Positions 43,501 through 52,118 of a DNA stretch of 64,000 bases are shown piece by piece (within the stretch, counting starts at the first letter, position 1; the number at the start of each line of letters is the position of its first letter). The translations under genes and the position numbers were made by a program. The notes below the pieces were generated by a model. It was not told where the DNA came from. It ran no database searches and was given only the letters and a program-made list of their open reading frames with translations. The DNA comes from Ectothiorhodospiraceae bacterium. GTDB taxonomy: Bacteria > Pseudomonadota > Gammaproteobacteria > XJ16 > Halofilaceae. Location of the stretch: the NCBI GenBank assembly GCA_007134775.1, contig SLKC01000064.1, forward strand, positions 1 through 64,000. Reading direction: 5' to 3'.

Positions 43501-45561
43501 CATGGCTTCTGGCTCGACGACGCCTTCGCCTCGGGTGGCTCGAACGGCTACGACCACAAGAAGATGGGCATCACCGCGCGCGGGGCGTGGGAGTCGGTCA
43601 AGCGCCACTTCCGCGAACTCGGCGTGGACTGCCAGAGCGAGCCCTTCACGGCGGTCGGTATCGGCGACATGGGCGGCGACGTCTTCGGCAACGGCATGCT
43701 GTTGTCGCGGCAGACCCGGCTGGTCGCCGCGTTCAACCACCTGCACATCTTCATCGATCCCGATCCTGATCCCGAGACCAGCTACGCTGAGCGCGAACGC
43801 CTGTTCGCCAATCCCGGCCTGGGCTGGGACGACTACGACCGCTCCTGCCTCTCCGAAGGCGGCGGCGTCTGGTCGCGTCAGGCCAAGCGCATCGCGCTCA
43901 ACGACCGTATCCGCGCGGCGCTCGATATCGCGGCCGAGGAACTGACGCCGACCGAGCTGATCCGCGCCATCCTGTGCGCACCGGTCGACCTGCTCTGGAA
44001 CGGCGGCATCGGGACTTACGTCAAGGCGAGCGACGAGCCCGATGAGGCCGCCGATGACCGCGCCAACCGCCTCGTGCGTGTCGATGGTCGGGACCTGCGC
44101 TGCCGCGCTGTCGGCGAGGGCGGGAACCTGGGCCTGACCCAGCGCGGGCGCGTCGAGTACGCGCTCAACGGCGGCTGCATCAATACCGACTTCATCGACA
44201 ACTCCGCCGGCGTCGACTGCTCCGACCACGAGGTCAATATCAAGATCCTCCTGAACGCGGCGTTGGCAGCGGGTGATCTCGATGCCCGCCGGCGCAACGC
44301 TCTGCTCGCCGAGATGACCGATGAGGTCGGCGAACTGGTGCTGCGCAACAACTACCTACAGACGCAGGCGATTACGATGATGGAGGCGTTCACGCAGCCG
44401 CGGCTGGGGACGAAGGCGCACCTGATCGCCTGGCTCGAGCAGCAGGGTCACATGGATCGGGCACTGGAGTACCTGCCCGATGACGAGACGCTCGAGGAGC
44501 GGCGGCTGCGCGGGCAGGGGCTCGCGCGCCCGGAGCTGGCGGTTCTGCTCTCCTATGCGAAGATCGCGCTCTATCCGCGGCTGCTCGACTCGGAATTGCC
44601 CGAGGACGCCTACCTCGATCACGAGCTGGTCGAATACTTCCCCACGCCGCTGCGCGAATCCTTCGCGGGGCACATGCGCACACACCGCCTGGCCCGCGAG
44701 ATCGTCGCCACCCAGGTGACCAACGAGATCGTCAACCGCATGGGCGCGAGCTTCGTGCTGCGCATGCAGGAGGATACGGGTACCGCGCCCGACGAGATCG
44801 CGCGCGCCTACACGATCGCGCGCGATGTCATCGGCGCCCTGGCGCTGTGGCAGGAGATCGAGGCGCTCGATGGCGCGGTGGCGACCTCGGTGCAGACCGG
44901 GCTGCTGCTCCGCGTTTGGGACTACATGCGCCACGCCACACGCTGGCTGCTCAATCGCCCCGGACATCGGCTCGATCTCGGCTCCGAGGTCGATGCCTAT
45001 GCGCCCGGTTTCGCGGCACTGCGCGATCATCTCGATGAGGTGCTGGTCGCCGGCGAGCGCGAGCGCATCGAGGCGGCGATGGCCGAACCGATCGAGCAGG
45101 GGGTGCCGCACGCGCTTGCGCGACGCGTTGCCGTGCTCGACGCCCTCTACCCGGCGTTCGATATCATCGAGGTGGCCAATGCCCACCGCCTGCGCGTGGA
45201 GCACGCGGGCCGTTTCTACGCCCGGCTCGGGGAGGCGTTCAGCCTGCCCTGGCTGCGCGCGCGCATCGCCGAGCTGCCGGTCGCGGGTGCATGGCACGCC
45301 AACGCCCGCGGGTCGCTGCTCGCGGAACTCTACCAGCGCCACCGCGCGCTGACCGAGTGCGCTATTGTCGCCGGTGGCGCGCGGGAGGCCGAGGATGCAG
45401 TGGAGCACTGGATCGCGGAACAGGGCGATGATGCCAAGCGCCTGCAGAGCCTCGTCAGCGAGATGCAGCGCCTGGCCCGGCTCGATTACCCCACCGTCGT
45501 CGTCGCCCTGCGCGCCCTGGAGAAGCTGATCGCGGACAGCCGCGGTGGCGAGACCGTGTAG
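40522..45561 (+). CDS. gdhB: Large NAD-specific glutamate dehydrogenase
   Basis: A 1,679-residue protein of the ~180-kDa NAD-GDH class that deaminates glutamate to 2-oxoglutarate. The N-terminal ~700 residues are regulatory, with ACT-like segments ([20 protein letters not shown] near residue 115). The catalytic domain spans about 840-1240: [20 protein letters not shown] (substrate site), [14 protein letters not shown], the dinucleotide-binding [15 protein letters not shown], and [12 protein letters not shown]. The C-terminal third is helical. The GTG at 40522 is the furthest plausible start; the conserved N terminus appears to begin near [17 protein letters not shown], so a start about 25 codons later is possible. 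Enzymes of this class are usually catabolic and allosterically controlled. Confidence 0.94.
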   Translation: [1679 protein letters not shown]

Positions 45562-45619
45562 GCGTTGGCGCGGGCAACCGCCTCGTCGGGTCCGTGTGCG
45601 GATCGTGGGTGTTGCGTGC

Positions 45620-45644
45620 CGCCGTGCGGCAAGGTCGCACGGCG
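45620..45644. terminator. 9-bp hairpin between convergent gdhB and hrpA
   Basis: CGCCGTGCG (45620-45628) and CGCACGGCG (45636-45644) pair perfectly around a seven-base loop. It lies in the 152-base gap between convergent genes and lacks a T-tract. Confidence 0.45.
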
Positions 45645-45713
45645 CTGCGCGGTGCCTGGAAGGGCATGCCCGCGGTAGCGGTTGCGCTGCGCCGCGGGGG
45701 CCGGGTGCCAGTA

Positions 45714-48700
45714 TCAGGCGTCCGCATTGCGTTTGACGATTTCGAGTTGCTTCTCGACCCGCCCCGGAGAGACCGGTATGCGCGTGCCCAGGTGCTGGGC
45801 GAACAGCGACACGCGCAGCTCCTCGATCATCCAGCGCAGCGTGGCGACCGCCTCGGGGGCGTGGCCGATCCCGCCCAGCGGTGGCAGCACCGCCTTGACC
45901 TGCTCCCATAGCGGCGCCACCTCGGCGCGGCCGCGGCGATCCTTCTCCGGTTCACGGTCGAGGCGCTCGAGGCGGCGTGCGACGGCATCGAGATAGCGCG
46001 GCACCTCGGTGCGCCAGGCCGGCGGTGTCGCCGTGATGAAGCCGGGGAAGACCAGATGGTCGAGCTGATCGGCGATATCGCGCGCCGTCTCGATCCAAGT
46101 CATCGGCAGGTTGCCCTCGATCTCCCGCCGCACTGCACGATAGCGCTCGCCGATACGATCGAGCTCGGCGATGAGGGCCTCGGCCGTCGACCACAGCCGG
46201 GGGCGGCCCGCCTCCAGCAGGGCGTCGAAGCCGTCGCCGTCGCGCGGTAGCGGCGCGTCGGCGAGAAAGGCCGCATCGATGACCGCCTCGACCAGGTCCG
46301 CGGTGAATCGCTTGCCGTCGATGCGCGTGCCGAAGTGCAGCGCGACGCGGTTGAGGCCGTCGAGACCCCGCTCAAGGTCGCGCAACTGCCCGGCGAGGCG
46401 CAGGCGGATGAGTGCGCGCACGCCGCGGCGGTGGGCGATGACGGCCTCGGCGGCGGTGCCAAAGGCGGTCAGGCGCACGCCCGACCTGACCGGCTCCAGG
46501 GCGGGATGGACCTGCATCACGATACCGTGGCGCTCGATCTCCGCGCTCTCGGGCAGCGCGCCAAAATCCCACTCGCGGACGTCGTCGCGCTCGAAGCCCG
46601 AATCGGCGGCACTGATCTCGGCGTTGGCGGCGTCGCCGTGGCGTTCGGCCAGCGCCACAAGATCGCGGCTCGTATCGACGGTGTTGCCCTCCTCGTCGAT
46701 GACGCGAAAGCGCATGTGCAGATGCGGTGGCAACTGCTCCGGCTGCCAGGCATCGGGCGGTGGCGCGTCGCCGGTCATTGCCTCGAGTTCGGCGGCCATC
46801 GCCGCGGTCAGGGGCTGCTCGTCGGGCACCAGCCGCGCCGCCAGTGCGCGGGCGAAGTCGGGGGCGGGGACGAAGCGCCGCCGCCACGGCTTGGGCAGGC
46901 TGCGGATCAACGCCTCGATCTTCTCCACGCGTAGGCCGGGCACGAGCCAGTCGCAGCGCCCCGGCGGGATCTGCCGGATCGCTGCCCGCGGCACGGTCAG
47001 GGTGACGCCGTCGGCCTCGTGGCCCGGCTCGAAGCGGTAGGCGAGCGGCAGGCGCAGGCCGGCGAAATCGAGCTGGTCCGGGTAGGCGCCCGCGGTGACC
47101 TCGTCGGCGGGGCGCTGCATCAGGTCCGACTGCGTCAGCTTGAGCCGCTCGCGCGCCGTGGCTTCGAGGTCGCGGTACCAGCGGTCGAAGGTCGGGCCGT
47201 CGTGGACGTCGGCCGGGAGCTGCGCCTCGTAGAACGCGATCAGGGTCTCGGGCTCGACGGCGATATCGCGGCGCCGGGCGCGCTCCTCCAACCCCTCGAC
47301 TTCGGCGAGCAGGGCGCGGTTGTGCGCGAGGAAGTCGGCATCGCGCTTGAATTCACCACCGACGAGGGCATCGCGGATGAAGATCGTCCGGCTCTCGGCC
47401 GCGGCGATGGAGCCGTAGTTCACCCGCCGGCGCGGGTTGATGACCAGGCCGTAGAGCGTGGTCTGTTCGTCGGCGGCCACGCGCTCGGCCCGGGCCTGCC
47501 AGCGCGGGTTGCTGTAGCTGCGCCGCAGGAGGTGGGCGCCGAGGCGCTCGATCCAGGCGCGCTCGATCGCGGCCACGGTGCGCGCGAATACGCGCGAGGT
47601 CTCGCTGATCTCGGCGGCGACGAGCCACTTCGGCCGGGTGCGGACGACGCCCGAGCCGGGGAAGATATAGATGCGCCGGTTGCGCGTGGCGGTGTACTCG
47701 CCGCCACCCTCGTGGCGGGCGACGTTGCCCAGCAGCCCGCTGAGCACGGCGCGGTGGACGGCGGCGCTGCGCGTGTCATCGGGTTCGCCAGTGACCGCGG
47801 TGGCGTCACCACCGCCTGCGGGCAGCAGCCCGAGTTCCTCCATCTGGCCGCGGAGCTGGCCGTGCAGATCGACCCATTCGCGCATGCGCACGAACGACAG
47901 GAAGTGCTCGCGCGCGATGCGCCGCAGGCGGTTCTGCGACTGCTTGCCGCGCTGGCTTTGCCAGAAGGCCCAGAGGTTGAGCAGCGAGGTGAAGTCGGAA
48001 CGGGCGTCGCGGAAGGCGTTGTGGGCCGTATCCGCCGCCCCCCGCGCCTCTGCGGGGCGCTCGCGCGGATCCTGGATAGTCAGCGCGGCGGCGAGCACGA
48101 GCAGCTCATCGATCACGCCCTCTGTGCGCGCCTCGAGGAGCATACGCGCGAGGCGCGGATCGACGGCGAGGCGCGCGATCTGCTCGCCGCGCTCGGTGAG
48201 CTTGCGCTCGGGATCGACGGCGCCGAGTTCGAAGAGCACGGTGTAGCCGTCGTTGATCAGGCGGCGCTCGGGGCGGTCGATGAACGGGAACTGCTCGACC
48301 GCGCCGAGGCCGAGCGAGGCCATCTGCAGCACGACCGCAGCGAGATTGGTGCGACGGATCTCGGGGTCGGTGAAGCGCGGCCGCGCGAGATAGTCGTCCT
48401 CGCTGTAGAGGCGAATGCACACGCCCGGGCCGATGCGCCCGCAGCGGCCCGCGCGCTGATCGGCAGAGGCCTGCGAGACCTTCTCCACGGGCAGGCGCTG
48501 GACCTTCGAGCGCACGCTGTAGCGCGAGATACGTGCCTCACCGGGATCGATGACGTAGCGGATGCCGGGGACGGTCAGCGAGGTCTCGGCGACGTTGGTC
48601 GCGAGCACGATCCGGCGCCGGCCCCCGGTGCGGAATACGCGCTGCTGCTCGCCCGCCGACAGGCGTCCGTAGAGCGGCAGGATCTCGGTGTCGCGCAGGC

Positions 48701-49655
48701 CGGCGCGGCCGAGGGCCTCGGCGGCATCGCGGATCGCGCGCTCGCCGGGAAGAAACACGAGGACGTCCCCGGGGCCCTCGCTGATGCACTCGCGCACCCC
48801 CTCGACGATCGCCGATTCCCGGTCGAGCTCGTGGTCATCGTCGCTCGCCGCCTCCAGGGGGCGGTAGCGGATCTCCACGGGGTAGGTGCGGCCCTCGACA
48901 TCGATTACGGGGGCGTCGCCGAAGTGGCGGCTGAAGCGCTCGGGGTCGATCGTCGCCGAGGTGATGATCAGGCGCAGATCGCTGCGCCGCGCGAGCAGGC
49001 GCTTGAGGTAGCCGAGCAGGAAATCGATGTTGAGGCTGCGCTCATGGGCCTCGTCGATAATGATGGTGTCGTAGGCGCTGAGATCGGGGTCGTGGCGGAT
49101 CTCGGCGAGCAGGATGCCGTCGGTCATCAGCTTGACTGCGGTGGCGTCGCCGACGCGCTCGTTGAAGCGGACCTGCCAGCCGACGGTCTCGCCCGTGGTC
49201 TCGCCCAGCTCCTCCGCGATGCGGTCGGCGACGCTGCGCGCCGCGATCCGCCGCGGTTGGGTGTGGCCGATGCGGCCCTCGAGGCCGCGGCCCAGCTCGA
49301 GGCACATCTTCGGTAGCTGCGTCGTCTTGCCCGAGCCGGTGTCGCCGCAGACGACCACGACCGGGTGCTCGGCGATTGCCGCCAACAGTCGCTCGCGGGC
49401 GTCGCTGACCGGTAGCTCGGACGGATAGGTTGGCGCGAGCGGATGGCGTGCGGCGCGCGCCGTGCGCCGTGCGGCATCGGCCTCGACAGCGCGCCGCAGG
49501 CGGGCCAGTCCACGATCAAAGGGCTGACCCTTGCGCGCGCGCCGGCGCAGGCCCTTGAGCCGGCGGCGGAAGGCGGGCCGCCTCGGGGCGCCGGCGTGCT
49601 CGATCTGCTCTTCCAGGTCGGCCCAGGGGCTCGTGGCCTGTGCGGATTCTCCCAT
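45714..49655 (-). CDS. hrpA: HrpA-type DEAH-box RNA helicase
   Basis: A 1,313-residue ATP-dependent helicase. Motif I GDTGSGKTTQLPK is near residue 105, motif II is DEAH in IIIDEAHERSLNIDFLLGYL, and motif III is the SAT of LIITSATIDPERFS. Motif VI lies in QRAGRCGRIGPGVCIRLYS. These are followed by helicase-associated and OB-fold regions and the long DUF3418 C-terminal half typical of HrpA. E. coli HrpA is involved in mRNA processing and rescue of stalled ribosomes. It is the last gene of a leftward run priA-argS-SPOR-hrpA, starting 22 bases after the SPOR gene. Confidence 0.96.
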   Translation of the reverse strand: MGESAQATSPWADLEEQIEHAGAPRRPAFRRRLKGLRRRARKGQPFDRGLARLRRAVEADAARRTARAARHPLAPTYPSELPVSDARERLLAAIAEHPVVVVCGDTGSGKTTQLPKMCLELGRGLEGRIGHTQPRRIAARSVADRIAEELGETTGETVGWQVRFNERVGDATAVKLMTDGILLAEIRHDPDLSAYDTIIIDEAHERSLNIDFLLGYLKRLLARRSDLRLIITSATIDPERFSRHFGDAPVIDVEGRTYPVEIRYRPLEAASDDDHELDRESAIVEGVRECISEGPGDVLVFLPGERAIRDAAEALGRAGLRDTEILPLYGRLSAGEQQRVFRTGGRRRIVLATNVAETSLTVPGIRYVIDPGEARISRYSVRSKVQRLPVEKVSQASADQRAGRCGRIGPGVCIRLYSEDDYLARPRFTDPEIRRTNLAAVVLQMASLGLGAVEQFPFIDRPERRLINDGYTVLFELGAVDPERKLTERGEQIARLAVDPRLARMLLEARTEGVIDELLVLAAALTIQDPRERPAEARGAADTAHNAFRDARSDFTSLLNLWAFWQSQRGKQSQNRLRRIAREHFLSFVRMREWVDLHGQLRGQMEELGLLPAGGGDATAVTGEPDDTRSAAVHRAVLSGLLGNVARHEGGGEYTATRNRRIYIFPGSGVVRTRPKWLVAAEISETSRVFARTVAAIERAWIERLGAHLLRRSYSNPRWQARAERVAADEQTTLYGLVINPRRRVNYGSIAAAESRTIFIRDALVGGEFKRDADFLAHNRALLAEVEGLEERARRRDIAVEPETLIAFYEAQLPADVHDGPTFDRWYRDLEATARERLKLTQSDLMQRPADEVTAGAYPDQLDFAGLRLPLAYRFEPGHEADGVTLTVPRAAIRQIPPGRCDWLVPGLRVEKIEALIRSLPKPWRRRFVPAPDFARALAARLVPDEQPLTAAMAAELEAMTGDAPPPDAWQPEQLPPHLHMRFRVIDEEGNTVDTSRDLVALAERHGDAANAEISAADSGFERDDVREWDFGALPESAEIERHGIVMQVHPALEPVRSGVRLTAFGTAAEAVIAHRRGVRALIRLRLAGQLRDLERGLDGLNRVALHFGTRIDGKRFTADLVEAVIDAAFLADAPLPRDGDGFDALLEAGRPRLWSTAEALIAELDRIGERYRAVRREIEGNLPMTWIETARDIADQLDHLVFPGFITATPPAWRTEVPRYLDAVARRLERLDREPEKDRRGRAEVAPLWEQVKAVLPPLGGIGHAPEAVATLRWMIEELRVSLFAQHLGTRIPVSPGRVEKQLEIVKRNADA

Positions 49656-49676
49656 GGATGATTCCGCGACCGGGCG

Positions 49677-50258
49677 TCAGCGCCGGCCGCTGAGGACGAG
49701 TGAGTCGATGCCGTTGTCGCGCAGACGCTCCTGCGCGGTTTCCAGTTCGCCCTCGCTGGTGAACGGCCCGACATGCACGCGGTACCAGTCGTCGCCGTCG
49801 ACCTCGACCGAACGGACCTGGACATCGAGGCCGAGTAGGGTGACCTCGGCGACCAGGCTCTCGGCCTGCTCCGGGTTCTGGAACGAGCCGACCTGCAGAT
49901 AGTAGTTGTACGGACCGTCGACGTCGGGCTCGACCGGTTCGGGTTCGACCGGCTCCGGTGTGGGGTCCACGCCTTCGTCGACCTCCGGAGTGGGGCCTTC
50001 CGGCAGCACGATCTCCAGCTCGGGCAGGATGGAGTAGAACTCGAACCGCGGTCCCTCCTCCTCTTGCTCAGTGTCGGCGAGATCGTCGCTGTCCTCGATG
50101 GCGATCTCCGCCTCCTCCATCGGCTCGATGTCGTCGAGATAGACGAGAAAGGCGACGAACAGGCCGATGATCAGCCCGATCGTGAGCATGGCCCAGCCGG
50201 GCAGTCCCTTGTCGTCTCCGCTGTTGCCGCGTGTCCGGCGTTTGTTCGCGGCTGCCAT
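49677..50258 (-). CDS. SPOR-domain cell-envelope protein (FtsN-like)
   Basis: A 193-residue bitopic protein: short basic cytoplasmic tail (KRRTRG), one membrane helix (AMLTIGLIIGLFVAFLVYL), an acidic and Pro/Glu-rich periplasmic linker, and a C-terminal SPOR domain (about residues 115-190, YNYYLQVGSFQNPEQAESL). SPOR domains bind denuded glycan strands at the septum. Position directly after argS, itself downstream of priA, is the classic gammaproteobacterial location of FtsN-like proteins. However, hslVU, which usually follows, is absent here and hrpA is found instead. The linker contains EPVEPEPVEP-type repeats. Confidence 0.9.
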   Translation of the reverse strand: MAAANKRRTRGNSGDDKGLPGWAMLTIGLIIGLFVAFLVYLDDIEPMEEAEIAIEDSDDLADTEQEEEGPRFEFYSILPELEIVLPEGPTPEVDEGVDPTPEPVEPEPVEPDVDGPYNYYLQVGSFQNPEQAESLVAEVTLLGLDVQVRSVEVDGDDWYRVHVGPFTSEGELETAQERLRDNGIDSLVLSGRR

Positions 50259-50267
50259 GACTCCCCC

Positions 50268-52031
50268 TTACATCGACTCCGGTGCGCTGACACCGATCAG
50301 TTCCAGGCCGTTGCGAATGACCTGGCCCGTGGCCGCCACCAGCGCCAGTCGGGCGTCGCGCAGCGTCTCATCGGTGACGAGGAAGGTCTCGGCGTTGTAC
50401 CAGGTGTGGAAGGCGTTGGCGACGTCCTCGAGCAGGTAGTAGCAGATGCGATGCGGCTCGCGATTGGCCGCGGCCTGGGCAATCACTTCGGGAAAACGCT
50501 CGAGCGCGGCGAGCAGCTCTGTCTCGTGGTGCGTGCCCAGGCGGTCGAGATGCGCCAGGCCGCGCCCGCGATCCCAGGTCCCGGCACGCGCCTCGAGCTG
50601 GCTGAAGACGCTGGCGATGCGGGCGTGGGCATATTGGATATAGTAGACCGGGTTGTCCTGGCTCTCGGCCTTGGCCAGGTCGAGATCGAACTCGAGGTGC
50701 TGGTCGCAGCGGCGCAGGACGTAGAAGAAACGCGCGGCGTCGTTGCCGACTTCTTCGCGCAGCTCGCGCAGGGTGACGAACTCACCCGCGCGGGTGGACA
50801 TCGGGATCTTCTCGCCGCCGCGGTAGAGCGTGGCGAACTGCACCAGCAGGATCTCGAGGCGGTCGTCGCCGTCGGTGAGCGCGCGCAGCGCACCCTGCAT
50901 GCGAGCGACGTAGCCGTGGTGGTCCGCGCCCCAGACATTGATCAGGCGGTCGAAACCGCGTTCGAGCTTATCGAGGTGGTAGGCGATATCGGAAGCGAAA
51001 TAGGTCGTCTGCCCGTTGTCGCGGACGACGACCCGATCCTTCTCGTCGCCGTAGGCGCTCGCGCGGAACCACTCGGCACCGTCGTGGCTGTAGACGTGGC
51101 CGGAGCGGCGCAGGCGCTCGAGGGTGCGTTCGACGGCATCGCCGGTGTAGAGGCCGCGCTCGGCGAACCAACGGTCGTAGACGACGCCGAATTCGGCGAG
51201 ATCCTGGCGGATGTTCTCCACCATCGCGTGGCGTCCGGTTTCGAAGACACGCTCCCAGCCGTCGTCACCCAGCAGCGTGCGCGCGCGTTCGACGAGCGCA
51301 TCAATGTGGGCCTCCGCGTCGCCGCCGTCGCCGGCGTCGGGCGGCAATTCGTGCGCCACGCTAGCGGCGGCGTGGACCAGGCCGTCGCCCTCCTTCGCCT
51401 GGAGCGCCCCTGCGATTTGGCGCACATAAGCGCCGTGGTAGCCGTTGGCCGGGAACGCGACCGCCTCCCCATGCGCCTCGATATAGCGCAACCAGACGCT
51501 CAGCGCCAGGATGTCCATCTGGCGGCCCGCGTCGTTGACGTAGTATTCGCGCTCGACGCGCCACCCCGTCGCCGCCAGCAGATTGGCCACCGAGGCGCCA
51601 AGGGCGGCGCCCCGCCCATGGCCGACATGGAGGGGGCCCGTGGGGTTGGCCGAGACGAACTCGACCTGGATGGAGCGCCCCGCCCCGGCGTCGCTGTGGC
51701 CGTAGGTGGCGCCCGCTTCCAGGATCGTGCGCACGATCGCGTTGCGGGCGCCGGTGGCCAGGAAGAAGTTGATGAACCCGGGCCCGGCGATCTCGATGCG
51801 ATCGATGCGATCGTCGCCGGGCAGTGCGGCAACGATCTCCTCGGCCAACTCGCGCGGAGGCCGCCGCGCCGGCTTGGCCAGCGTCAGGGCGACATTCGAG
51901 GCGAGGTCGGCGTGGCCCCGATCGCGGGCGTGCTCGACGCGGATGGCCGGTCGCTCGGTGAGGGGCAGCTTTCCCTCTGCGATCAGTGCATCGAGGGCGC
52001 GCTGTAGCAGGTCGGCGACGACATCCTTCAC
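50268..52031 (-). CDS. argS: Arginyl-tRNA synthetase
   Basis: A 587-residue class I aminoacyl-tRNA synthetase. It has an N-terminal Add-1 domain, then the HIGH-type motif in NPTGPLHVGHGRGAALG and the KMSKS counterpart in GEKIPMSTRAGEFVTL. A C-terminal DALR anticodon-binding domain begins near DNPVYYIQYAHARI. I chose GTG 52031 because GGAG sits eight bases upstream and the residues VKDVVADLL match the usual N terminus. The longer ATG 52067 has no ribosome-binding site. Located between priA and the SPOR gene on the same strand. Confidence 0.96.
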   Translation of the reverse strand: MKDVVADLLQRALDALIAEGKLPLTERPAIRVEHARDRGHADLASNVALTLAKPARRPPRELAEEIVAALPGDDRIDRIEIAGPGFINFFLATGARNAIVRTILEAGATYGHSDAGAGRSIQVEFVSANPTGPLHVGHGRGAALGASVANLLAATGWRVEREYYVNDAGRQMDILALSVWLRYIEAHGEAVAFPANGYHGAYVRQIAGALQAKEGDGLVHAAASVAHELPPDAGDGGDAEAHIDALVERARTLLGDDGWERVFETGRHAMVENIRQDLAEFGVVYDRWFAERGLYTGDAVERTLERLRRSGHVYSHDGAEWFRASAYGDEKDRVVVRDNGQTTYFASDIAYHLDKLERGFDRLINVWGADHHGYVARMQGALRALTDGDDRLEILLVQFATLYRGGEKIPMSTRAGEFVTLRELREEVGNDAARFFYVLRRCDQHLEFDLDLAKAESQDNPVYYIQYAHARIASVFSQLEARAGTWDRGRGLAHLDRLGTHHETELLAALERFPEVIAQAAANREPHRICYYLLEDVANAFHTWYNAETFLVTDETLRDARLALVAATGQVIRNGLELIGVSAPESM

Positions 52032-52118
52032 GACATGGCTCCGGTCGATATTCGGCAAGCCCACCATTCTAGCGCGCCCCGTAGCGGCGGAGAACCTGCG
52101 CGTCAGAGCAGGGGGCCC

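Noticed and set aside
47019-49316. 765-codon plus-strand open frame antisense to hrpA
   Set aside because: Sequence is a compositional shadow without domains; hrpA motifs on the minus strand explain the region.
50064-52007. 647-codon plus-strand open frame antisense to argS
   Set aside because: Same GC-bias effect; argS HIGH and KMSKS-like motifs are on the minus strand.
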